Positions 54,877 to 64,000 of a stretch of 64,000 nucleotides of DNA are shown here, piece by piece. The DNA is from Zopfochytrium polystomum (taxonomy: Eukaryota > Chytridiomycota > Chytridiomycetes > Chytridiales > Chytridiaceae), in contig JAIVFJ010000165.1 in assembly GCA_025765615.1 (NCBI GenBank), forward strand, positions 1 to 64,000. The letters run 5' to 3'. The notes under the pieces were generated by a model, which searched no databases, had not been told where the DNA came from, and worked only from the letters and a program-made list of their open reading frames with translations. Position numbers and translations under genes: made by a program. Every line of letters starts with the position of its first letter. Position 1 is the first letter of the stretch.

Positions 54877-56900
54877 AACGTGACTAGGCTTGGATTCCTA
54901 CTCTCTTATTATTTATTGGGTTTCCATACGGCCTCCGACTGGCTCCATCTGTCTGCCTCTGAGCTCTACTATTATTATTTATTATTACTATTTATTATTG
55001 GCGATGTTGCAGACAGAAAGACTCAGTCTTGATTCTAATTGCTGATACAAGGCTCCCTTGCTCAGTGGTTAGAGCGCTCCCTTCAATTGGGAAGGTGCCA
55101 AGTTTGAGACATGCTAGTTGACAGACTGGGCAGAAATGCAAAGTCCTACTATGCCTGGCCAATGGCCCCTCACTTTTGGAAATGACTTAGGACTGAAACA
55201 CTTCTGTGGGAGAAGTGCTAAGCCCAGATGGACAGAGTTAACAAGATGATGGCAGAGCTAACAAGCCCTACCACCTGCTACCATGATGTAATACCTCATA
55301 AAAGGGTATGAGATCACAGGGTTTTTCTTTATCTATTCATTGGTGATTTTTACTTATTTTTCCAATTAGTAATTTATCCTGTTTTTCCTGTTTTTCCTGT
55401 TTTCTCTTTTATTTATTCCTTGTTGTCTCTGTCTGTGTCTTTTCTTTCTTGTGTGGCTGAGAGTGACTGTCTTCCTCTTTGCACCAACCAGCTCTCTCCA
55501 TCTCCTCCATCTTTCTTGGCAGCTGATGCCAAGAAATGCTCCATGATTTTCTGAGCTGTCTTCCTTGTTTGATGGCTCAGCCCCATTGTTTGGTGACTCA
55601 CTCCTCCTTTCTCTTCTTTGCTGTTTTATTTATTGTTTTGTTCTTTTGTATATGTTTTCCCCTCTTTTCCCTTCCTTCTTCCCTCACCCTGCTGATTCCA
55701 ACCCTTTCCTATTTAAGCAGCTGCCCCCCATCTTGTTGACTGTGAGAACCTGTGCCCGAAGTCCCTTGCCTGCCCTTTTCTTCCTGACTGTATGTAGAGC
55801 TGGGGGTGGCAGTCCCCCGGTGTGTGACAGGAGGTTGAAGTCCTCTTGGCCATGATGGCAGTGTGCTGGGTTCAAGCCCCAGTGCACCTCACCAATTCTG
55901 CATGCTGCTTAGATTGGACTGGGTAGGAGCCACTTGGTGATGGAAGGATAGAGGGTAAATCTGTGGTGGTGCCTCTAGGTTCCTGTCAATACATCTAGTC
56001 AAATCCAGGTCTCTCAAGGGGATATGAATGAGCTGTCTGGTCAGGTACTGCTGCAGGAATGGTCTCTCAGGTATGCCCCCATCTCCCTGGTTGTTGGCTC
56101 CTGTGGCCTCTGGTGGGCCTGGTCTTCACTGGGTTCAGACCCTCTTTCTCTCAGATTAATGCCTGTGATGTCATGGTGCCACATTTGGGTGAGGGAGTGG
56201 GTGTTAACCTTCCTTGCTTCTAAGATAGGGAATTCCTCTGGCTTGGTGAAGCAGATGTCTGTGTCCTAGTAGGATGAAGTAAGAAGAGTCCCACTGTCTC
56301 CCACCCCTGTGTGCCCCCTCCTTGGATTGAGTTGGAACTTCTCCTTGGAGTGAGACAAGTTGCGTCTGGTTCTGTTAAGTGGAAAACAGTTCTGATTTAA
56401 TTCAACAGACACCTCTGCACACTAACTGTTCCTTGTGTTTGCCCTCTGTGTCCAACCCCCTCCAACTTAGGGCTTGTCTTTGACAGAGAGGGAGCCTTGC
56501 TCCATGGTGGTGGCTCCAACAGACCAGGGTCTGGCCACTTTCCTCCCCACTCTCTTGTCTTCTTCAGTTGGATTGGAGTGCTGCACTTAGTGCCGCTCCC
56601 TGGAGCTTGCCGCATCTTGCACCTCCAGCATTGTTACCGGATTTCCCGGTCCCCTTTGGCTTTGGCTTTTGCCTCCCATTGGGCCCACTCTGTGTCATGG
56701 ACCAGAGAACTCTGCACATTCTTTGCTAGTGTGCCACCTTTTCACAGTTGCCTTTGGTCTGAGTGTGAGAGCCTTCTCTTTGTGTGTAATAAGAGAGTTT
56801 CTTTGTGTTTTTTGGGCTTCTTAAGACTCCAAATACACTGTCCTGTCTAGTGACCCCTAAACATCTCCTTTTTGCCCTTTTTCACTTTCAGGATTGGTAT
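54877..56900. other. Non-coding spacer with tRNA-like and AT-rich segments
   Basis: Lower GC than its surroundings, with T-rich runs near 55320-55430 and 55600-55680. A second tRNA-like piece at about 55821-55889 has a GGTTCAAGCCC box-B motif and a pairable acceptor stem, but no proper anticodon arm. No protein recognised. Confidence 0.4.
55051..55115 (+). repeat. tRNA-derived SINE-like head
   Basis: Contains an A-box-like CTCAGTGGTTAGAGCG, an anticodon-like hairpin (TCCC/GGGA around TTCAATT) and a degraded B box (AAGTTTGAGAC). The acceptor stem cannot pair, so it is not a working tRNA. The unrelated downstream body fits a SINE, but I cannot show other copies. Confidence 0.5.
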
Positions 56901-57563
56901 TTAGGCCATTGCTCTATTTGCCACCGATAGCCCAGGGTGAGGATTTAGAGAGCACAGTCTCACATGACACAGAGTGGATTGATGCTGTCGACACAAATCG
57001 CTATTGGATAAGTAGCTCCAGGCCTCTGTCACCCGTCTTCCTGGGCTCGACATTGTAGAAGTGCACCTCCTCTTCCGTGCACTGCTCGCATCTGTCGAAC
57101 TGGAGTCCCTGCCAATTGGGCGATCGTAAAGGCCGAGCTGGCTGGGCAATGATATTGAGTTGGAGTTGCTGCGTCCTGGACTGATGGCCAGTCCAGCAGA
57201 GAGGTTGGGGGCATGCTGCAGTTTACTATTGTGTGAGTTGGAAAAAGAATGCGTGGGATCTGAGCTGGGTTGCGTTGGTGTGGACAACGGCAATGGGATC
57301 GACTGTGCGCTGGGGACTGCCGATGGTAGGATGAACGATGAACTCGACTTGGTGCTTGAGAATGACTTTGGTATGGACGTTGGCGCAGCGATTCCCCCAA
57401 CCTCGTGCGTGGTGGCGGTGAAATGCTCAGCAAAGTTGTACTGCTGGTGGCATCTCTCCCGATCTGAAAACGATTGCTGTGAGCTAGAGAAAGCGATGAG
57501 ACGATCGCCTGCAGTTGTGATCATCGTCAAACTCACCACTGGTGCCTGCGAGAAACTCGACAT
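56901..57563 (-). CDS. Hypothetical Ser/Pro-rich protein
   Basis: A 220-codon open frame, with a Ser/Thr/Pro-rich centre and a basic patch (SSARKRRCTSTMSSPG). An overlapping frame (57533-57997) may be an upstream exon, joined by a GTGAGT donor near 57537. It lies in the hAT-containing spacer and could belong to that element. Not recognised. Confidence 0.3.
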   Translation of the reverse strand: MSSFSQAPVVSLTMITTAGDRLIAFSSSQQSFSDRERCHQQYNFAEHFTATTHEVGGIAAPTSIPKSFSSTKSSSSFILPSAVPSAQSIPLPLSTPTQPSSDPTHSFSNSHNSKLQHAPNLSAGLAISPGRSNSNSISLPSQLGLYDRPIGRDSSSTDASSARKRRCTSTMSSPGRRVTEAWSYLSNSDLCRQHQSTLCHVRLCSLNPHPGLSVANRAMA

Positions 57564-58213
57564 TCATTGCCTGGGAGCTGTTCAACTGGCTGTTTGTCAC
57601 ATCTTTTAACTGTGGTCGACCAGTTGGGACTGGCGTTGCTGTGGGATGGGGCAGCGCTGATGACATCCACGATTCCATTGGGAAGTATGGAAAAATATGT
57701 ATGGAAAAATATGCTCTGGGCCTGCACCATTGAACGATTGGGGCAAGGGCTTCTGAAGACTGAGGCATTGATGTTGCTGGGTGTGGACCTCTGTTTTTTG
57801 CAGTTTGAGCGATGAGCGATGGTCTTGCACCTCGCAGTGCACACACCTCTTATAATCGGATATCTGCTTTCCTTTTTGGGTGGGGCTGTCCAAAATGCTG
57901 TCCAAAATGACAACGGCATGGCAGACAATTGGACTGTCCATAAATTTTCCCAACGCTGCTCCTGCTTCTGCAAGAAAACCCCAAAACAGGGTGGCACAAA
58001 AGCAAGCGTGAATGTGAGCCTCCAAAAGGAAAAAAAGCGTTTTGAGAAGTGATTGAGGGCACAGCTGGGAAAAGCTCATGCACATGCGACTCAGTGGGAC
58101 GGGATGTGCGGATTCGCTCATGGGAGCTGCTGTCGGTCGGGGGCCTTCAACCGCCCCGTTCCTTCTCTCCACCAGTCCCGAAAGCACCCAAAGGCAAGAT
58201 CAGACTTTGAAAA
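57564..58213. other. Spacer with TGTCCAAAATG motifs
   Basis: Carries CTGTCCAAAATG twice at about 57885-57911 and TTGGACTGTCC at about 57929. Related motifs are at 52809-52915, on the other side of the hAT block. Confidence 0.5.
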
Positions 58214-60120
58214 ATGAAGCTCGCCCTTCTTGGACTCCTCGCAGCTGCCTCAACCGTCGTCGTAAGCGTAGTACCTCTGCATCCGGCGGATGACCGTGTG
58301 GGATCAACAGCGGCGGGCCCCCTGGCAAGTCGCGGTGAGCTCGTTTGGACAAGAACTGTACCCAACCACTTTCCCGGCCGATTCGTACCGGAGGACGAGC
58401 ACACTCACTCCCTCTTTCACTTACACGGTCATATACATCGGTCATTGTAGTCTCATAACCGTGGGATATGCACTTTCACTGAGCAGAAAGGGGAAAAAAG
58501 AGGAACGTCCCCAAACATTCCCACACCTTGTCCCGTTCCAACACAATGAAAACTCTGCTTCCAAAAGCCTTGCGTTGCTTGTGGCCACTGTGCTCGTGGC
58601 CGCCGCCCCGAGCAACGGAGGCCGCCGCGGCTGGAGAAAGCGTCCCAGGGTGCCTTGCTAGACAAGCATCGTATGTTTTGTGCGCATTTGGTTTTTCCAT
58701 GTGCTGCTTGAGTGAAGAAACTTACGGCCATCATGCATCCGTCTACCGGCACAGCGCTCGTGATACCCCTGCTGCGTCCTTTGTCGACAGCGAGGAGGTC
58801 GTAAACGGAGACGAGGCCGACGCCTTCGACGACATGGGGCTTGCCGGTGACGATGCTTTCGAGGAGGACGAGGCCGTGCATTCGGGCAAGGCCATCCTCG
58901 GATATGACGGTCATTCCCACGGCAACGCCCACGAGAGCTCTCACGGTCACTCTCACAGTCACTCCACGAGCCAGTCGCACGGTTATCCCCACGGCCACTC
59001 CCACGGCAGTCACTCCCACCACCACCACCCCCACTACCGCCATCATAAGCCCAAAGAGACAACAAACCCGTCTTCATACTCGTCGTCGGCCGGGAAGAAC
59101 GGTAAACAGGTTTGTTGAGGCTTGGACCCCCTCCACTCACCCACCTTTGATCACCACCGATTTCGAATACGTTCCCACACCTCATCCCGAAACCAGCACT
59201 TGTCGACTCGGACGAGGTTCTTTACGATGAGATTCAGGCGCTGTACGGCCAAAAGGCTACAGACGATGCCTTTGACGATGGCGCGGCCGCAGACGCCACG
59301 GTAGCAAGCGATGGCTTCATCCCCTCCCGAGGGCAGCGACTCCAGCGACGACGGGGTGGTAGCCACGGCCACTTCCATTCCATCGCGCGGCACTCCACCG
59401 AGCACAAGACGCAAGACGGGGTCGCTCACCTGCCCGCCAACTTGACGGCCGTGGGCCAAAACGGGAAACGCGCTTCTTCTTTAAGTCCTTTTTTTTTGGT
59501 TTTTCTGGCGGATGTTCTTGCAGCGCTGGTTGACTCTGACGAGGTCATCTACGAAGAGGCGCTTGACGAGCAGGACCTGGGCGATGACGCTGTCGACGAT
59601 GACGCGATCGTGGAGCCCTCGACGATGGGCACTGAGACTCTGGCTGGGGCCAGCCTGCATCACGATGGCAGGCGGCACCACTGGCACAGGACGACTGGAC
59701 AACCGGGAAAAAAGTCCTTTGCACAAGTGATAAATTTGATCGGCGCCAAGATTGCCTCTTCCCAGGTTGGACCTTCAGGTACGTGATTGTTGTAGCCCGT
59801 TGGAAAGTCATCGACTTTTGATTATCTCCCGTGGCATTTGCTGGATGAACTGTCTCGTCTGTCGCTCCTTCACCGCACCACACAACATATCGCGCTCTGC
59901 AGCTTTTGCGGATGCCGAAGCCTCCATGGACGGGCATTCCAATGAGCTCATTGGCGGTGGCGGACTCGAAAGCAACGACTTTGCCGACAGCGAGTTTGGT
60001 GATGACGGTCTAGACGAGGAGGAGGAGACGGCCGACCAGCTTGACGAGGACAGTTTCGACACCGATGAGGTTGACGAGGATGAGCTTGACGAGGACGAGG
60101 TGGAAGATTTGGAGGAGTGA
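58214..60120 (+). CDS. Secreted acidic/His-rich modular protein (spacer member)
   Basis: Exons 58214-58334, 58718-59101, 59197-59778 (the unspliced reading; see below) and 59903-60120; 434 residues. Exon 1 is a signal peptide (MKLALLGLLAAASTVVVS) very like the arm copies. Exon 2 has an acidic part (DEADAFDDMG, DDAFEEDEA) and then a His-rich part (HSHGNAHESSHGHSHSH and more, about 20 His in 50 residues), suggesting Zn/Cu/Ni binding. Exon 3 contains two modules, each starting ALVDSDEV. They were probably once separate exons: the expected donor after 59463 reads GGAAAC instead of GTAAAC, while the acceptor at 59523 survives. The 60-nt intron has no stop and is a multiple of three. The last exon is strongly acidic. 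All other junctions are phase 1. The exon 2 acceptor is the weakest call. Confidence 0.65.
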
Positions 60121-60690
60121 AGGGTGGGCGGCCAGCGCTGGTGGGATTTGTTGCGATTCATCCTGGCCTTTTTCCCTCTCATGTTTCCGCTTGCGCGTTT
60201 TTGTGTCGGGAAAATTCATATTCATTTCAAAAAGCGTCGCTCACTTGTTGCCAGGTTTGCTTTGAATTCTGCACATCGGCGGCGGTGCCCCATCATCGTA
60301 ATGTGAGCGGGAGCACCACTCACTGCCACGACCCCTCCTTGCTTCGGTTTGGAGGATGTCGCTGGATCTTGCGGGCTTTGTCTGTTCCTTGCTTGCTTTT
60401 TTCGTGACGGACGCGTCAGGCTTCGTTTTTGGAAATTTTAACCCAGTTGTCCCAGACTCGAGTGCTCCTCACGCTCACTGAAGTGCAATGTGCGTGCTAA
60501 ATAATAAACACTGCATGTAGCGGTCAAAGGTGCAAAGCATGTGCCGTATCTGATGACCTCCAAAAGCCCATACACTGTAACTTCGGTGGATCAAAAGCAA
60601 AAGATCCAGGCCGAATCCGTCCCCAATAGATGGATAGATAGAGAGAGAGAGAGAGAGGGAGAGAGAGAGAGGGAGAGAGAGAGAGAGACA
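60121..60690. other. Spacer up to the right-arm edge
   Basis: No gene recognised. It ends in a GA microsatellite (about 60631-60688) that abuts the right arm. Confidence 0.45.
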
Positions 60691-60781
60691 GCCACGAAAC
60701 TTTTTATTCAGTGTTCAGAAAGAACGCGACAAAGAGAGAAATGAGACAGGGGACGGAGGAAAACAGCGTGGCCACCACGTT

Positions 60782-62193
60782 TTACTCTCCGTCAAACGCA
60801 TCCTCGACGACCAGATCAACGACCTCCTCACCGTCCAATCCATCCTCGTCAACCTCGTCCCCCGCGACCTCGTCGTCCTCAAACTCCGCGCCATTGAGAA
60901 GCTCGTCGACAAGATCGTCGTAGAAGGCCTCGTCGTCGGCAAAAGCTGTCCAAATCAATGGAAAATTATGGAAATCATGGTTGGTGAACGGAACCGCGAC
61001 TTAGGACGGCAGGTGAGGTCGGGCAAAGGTCATGTTTGAACTATGCACCCTCATCCGAGGCCTCCCGACATTCACGATACTCACCCGCCTCTTTCGCGGC
61101 CATTTTGATCATCGGCCGGTGACGCATCAACGAACGGAGTCGGTCGTTGCCGGGGCGGCTGTGGTGGCGATGGTGTCCCTTGCGGCGGGGGACCACGGCC
61201 TCGTCTGCGCTGCGGGGCGCCGGAGGTGGGTCGACGGCGTCGTCGTCAAAGGCGTTGCTTCCGAAAGTCTGGGGGTCTAGCTCGTCGGCGTACCCGGCAT
61301 CGACGAGTTCTGTAAAATTGAGGGGTGGTGAGTGCGATGCGTATTTGAGAGCGAACAGCGTAATTTCGCCCCTACCCCAGAGTCCCTTCCCCCTCCGCCC
61401 CCCATCACACAGAGGTACGCTGCAGTTGCCCACTCTCACCGGCCATCTTCATGCGCGGAGCCGTGCTGCCACGGTGCCGGTGGCGAATCATCCTGCGGCG
61501 TCGGTTGTTGCCCGGGTGGTGGCGATAGTGCCGCTTGCGCGGTGCCTCGGTCTCGCCCGTGCCGCCGGACTCCGGCAGGGGGTCCGCGGCGTCGTCTTCA
61601 AAGGCGTCAAGCTCGTCAGCGTACCCGGCGTCGACGAGCTCTGCATGTGTGAGGTGTGCGTGTGTATGTGTGTGCGATGCGAACAACGAAAAAGGGAAGA
61701 TTTTCTTAGTTTTCGCTCTCCATCGCCCAACCTCTACCACGAAGGAACGCAACAGTTGCCACACTCACCGCTCCGCATCCGCTCGGCCGACTCTCGCTCC
61801 CGCCGCCTGCGCCGCCTTTCCCTGTTGTTGCCCATCTTCTTCCTGTGCCGCCTGCCCGAATACGTAGGGCCTACCAGCCCCTTGATAGCCGCAGGGACGA
61901 GCGTCGGGGTGTCGCCGTCTTATTTGGGATTTTGGGTGGTAGTGGGATGACGTTTGTTGGTGCAGTCAGATGATTGATTGGCAGTGGCTGACTGGAAATT
62001 ACAGCAGATGGGACGGAAGGAGGGAGGGAATCGTTGGCAGGGGTGGGAGGGTGCACTCACCACGTCTGGCCAGGGCCACGCCACGATTGCCCCCGTCCAC
62101 ATCTGCAAGCTCGTCCGCCGCGTGCAGGGGCACAGCCGTTGCGACGGCCGCAGAGGCAGCCGCGAGGAGGAAAAGAAGGGCAAACTTCATCAT
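60782..62193 (-). CDS. Secreted acidic/cationic modular protein, intact copy
   Basis: Exons 62193-62061, 61918-61769, 61640-61440, 61309-61085, 60945-60782; every junction is phase 1; 290 residues. Order: signal peptide (FALLFLLAAASAAVATA) and short propeptide; a Lys/Arg-rich exon (RRHRKKTGNNRERRRRRRE); module A (ELVDAGYADELDAFEDDAAD then RKRHYRHHPGNNRRRRMIRH); module B (ELVDAGYADELDPQTFGSNA then RRKGHHRHH); an acidic C-terminal exon (FADDEAFYDDLVDELLNG, then Glu/Asp-rich). Many di- and tetrabasic sites could be cut by Kex2-type proteases. One reading is a polyprotein whose acidic segments mask cationic His/Arg peptides. TATA box at 62283; poly(A) signal at 60703. I recognise no known family. 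Confidence 0.75.
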
Positions 62194-62282
62194 CTTTCAA
62201 TGTCAGGTCCTGGGCTTCAGTTCTTGGGGGTTCGGGAGTGTGAGGTTGCGGGGGTCGCTTTCTTGCCGACGGCCGCCCCCCA

Positions 62283-62289
62283 TTTTATA
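62283..62289 (-). promoter_or_regulatory. TATA box of the right modular gene
   Basis: Minus-strand TATAAAA 90 bp before the ATG pair at 62193. Confidence 0.6.
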
Positions 62290-63515
62290 CCACCAGCAAA
62301 CCCCCTCATCCCGCTCACCAAATGATACAGCATGTGCTTGGCGCTTTTCCGACTAACCGGCCAAAGCAGTGCCCCTGCCTCCACCCATTTTCAGCCCACG
62401 ATTGCTTTTTTGCAAGGGGCGTTTTGTGCCACCAAAAAATTTTTCCTTTATCAATTTTTTTCGCGTTTCTTCCCATCTGCACGCAAAAAAAAAGCGCGAG
62501 CTGAGATTGAATGATGCGCCACACGGACAAACAAAGAGGGGAAGAGAGAGGGGGGAGAGAGAGAAAGAGCAACCCCCGCACCGTAGAAGCTGTGGCCACG
62601 GGTGAGACAACTATCTGATATATCCCTGTCCCCACCACATCCATACAAGCTGCAACACCCCTGACACTTGCTGGCAGTCGCCTCCCTGCCTTCCTCGCGC
62701 TGCCAGCCATATTCGGCGGCGCTGGCTTGCACCCGCGCTGGTGGGACATCCCGACGCACCACGGGCGGTTTTTTGGGCCTGTTGCGCCTCGCCGCCGCCG
62801 GGCGTGTATCGACATCTCTGATCCTTTTTCCCCAAAGGTCTATGACTGGGCACGCCGGTCGCGTGTTTGTTCTACTATTCTCTACGCGTCGCGTTATTTC
62901 GTCGTGGATAGAAAAGCTATGCCTGGCACGTGGGGGGCGGCACGAATGAGTTGCTGCTTTTCCTGGCAGGAAAGCGGAATATCTTTTCTTGGTGAAGCTG
63001 ACTGTGCCCAGAGGAGCCTCTTCTGGAAAAAAAAGTTTCGTAAAATCAGGCTATAATCAGCAACAGCAAGCTTGTTACGCTTGTTTCGTCCGCTAGCTAG
63101 TCAGTCCCCCCGACGCGGCTGGGCGATCCGTCGCCCGTCATCGAGAAGGGCTAACGACATCAATCACTTTTCTCCTGTTCCGTGCCACCGTCCAGGTACC
63201 ACAAAAGCTGTTTGTCGGATCCAAAAAAAAAAAAAAAAAAAAAAATTGCGCACGAACACGCAGAGACACAAATAGGCAGGTCACCGCAAAAAGAAGAACA
63301 AAAGAAGAAGACAAACGAAACGTCAAGATCACCCCCACTGTGCCCCACTGCACAACCTCAAATGCAACACGCACCCTCATTGGGAATATTCTACAAAACA
63401 CACACACACACACACAAAAAAAAGAGTAAAATGCAAGTGGCGTTTTGCCCTGTGAAACAACCACCTGAGCTGCTTTCTCCTGTCGACGGATGCGATGGGT
63501 GTCGCGTCTCTGACT
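62290..63515. other. Intergenic part of the right arm
   Basis: Inverted counterpart of 49763-50948, including a poly-A run at 63222-63245. No gene recognised. Confidence 0.5.
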
Positions 63516-63998
63516 CTAGGACCTACTCTTCCCCTTGGCGGGGGCCGGCGGCTTTGTTTTTCCCAACGTTTGCGCGGGCGTCGCCTTCGAAAGCTTCCCT
63601 ACCGCTTTCAATTGCTTCGGGGGTGCAGTCGACTTATTTGAGGCCGAAGGTGACTTCTTAGTGGCAGGGGGTGGTGCCTTGGCAGCCGCTTTCCTCGGAG
63701 AGGCGGCTTTGACGGACTTGCCACCGGCACCCGCCTTGTCTCCGGCTCCCCGCGACGACGACGCTGCTTTGGGACCCGGAGTCGCAATGGAACGCTTTGA
63801 GCCCTTGCCCTTGATCATGAGTTGATTCGTTCCTGCCTTCTTGACCTTCGGGGAGCTTGCAGGCTTCGACGCCGTCGCAGCTTTGGTGCTTCGGCCGGGG
63901 CCGCCACGTTTTCCTGATGATGCGCTCGGGGACCTTTTCGATGCGCTGGAGTTGGCTCGACCGTTCTTTTTCGCCTTGGCGCCCGCCGACCGTGCCAT
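63516..63998 (-). CDS. Histone-H1-like basic tail, right-arm copy (partial)
   Basis: The frame runs off the window. The visible 160 codons match the C-terminus of the 47485-49762 gene with a handful of substitutions and no frameshift (same KAASPRKAAAKAPPPATKK core, same stop position). This keeps the tail open in both arms. Confidence 0.75.
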   Translation of the reverse strand: MARSAGAKAKKNGRANSSASKRSPSASSGKRGGPGRSTKAATASKPASSPKVKKAGTNQLMIKGKGSKRSIATPGPKAASSSRGAGDKAGAGGKSVKAASPRKAAAKAPPPATKKSPSASNKSTAPPKQLKAVGKLSKATPAQTLGKTKPPAPAKGKSRS

Positions 63999-64000
63999 CC

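Larger units (their letters stand above)
60690..64000 (-). repeat. Right arm of the inverted duplication
   Basis: Reverse-complement partner of 49278-52670; continues past the window end. Confidence 0.92.

Noticed and set aside
55821..55889. Second tRNA gene candidate
   Set aside because: The acceptor and T stems pair, but there is no A box and no proper anticodon stem-loop.

Overview
The window looks like nuclear DNA of an early-diverging, possibly zoosporic (chytrid-type) fungus. Support: many short GT-AG introns (about 40-160 bp), tRNA genes with internal A/B boxes and one tRNA intron, a lanosterol synthase gene, a fungal-style HDEL tail on a lectin, a NACHT-ankyrin STAND protein, and Crypton-like, hAT-like and Tc1-like elements. 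The lineage is inferred; no rRNA or marker phylogeny is present.

Layout. 1-8.9 kb is sparse: two identical tRNA-Gly(CCC), tRNA-Ala(CGC), an intron-containing tRNA-Ile(AAU), a dead Tc1-like element, a broken WD40 gene, an ankyrin fragment, a secreted Kunitz-like protein and a small secreted protein. 8.9-14.5 kb has poorly recognisable genes, a 486-residue orphan, and a bulb-type lectin ending in HDEL. 15-17.5 kb is threonine dehydratase (6 exons). 18.2-22.8 kb is a TIR-NACHT-ankyrin protein with 13 nearly identical repeats.

25-41 kb is a gene-dense metabolic block: sirtuin (-), a large class-3 (diacylglycerol) lipase (+), a mitochondrial 2-Cys peroxiredoxin (-), divergently transcribed from alanine-glyoxylate aminotransferase (+), and lanosterol synthase (-), whose first ~145 codons are missing. 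The truncated end faces a complete tyrosine-recombinase (Crypton-like) gene at 41.5-44.5 kb. An intronless ankyrin protein follows (45.0-46.5 kb).

47.5-64 kb is the most unusual part. It is a >3.3 kb inverted duplication (arms 49.28-52.67 and 60.69-64.0 kb, the latter running off the window) around an ~8 kb spacer. Arms and spacer carry a family of secreted proteins built from exons that each begin and end in phase 1. Each module has an acidic stretch starting near (A/E)LVD, then a His/Arg-rich cationic stretch. The partner gene shared by both arms has a signal peptide and a long histone-H1-like Lys/Ala/Pro/Ser tail. One arm copy is frameshifted and the other is intact; the spacer member has lost a splice donor but remains open through the 60-nt intron. 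A hAT transposase with one nonsense codon and a tRNA-derived SINE-like head also lie in the spacer.

Exon coordinates below were derived by hand from splice consensus and phase continuity; none is supported by transcript data.
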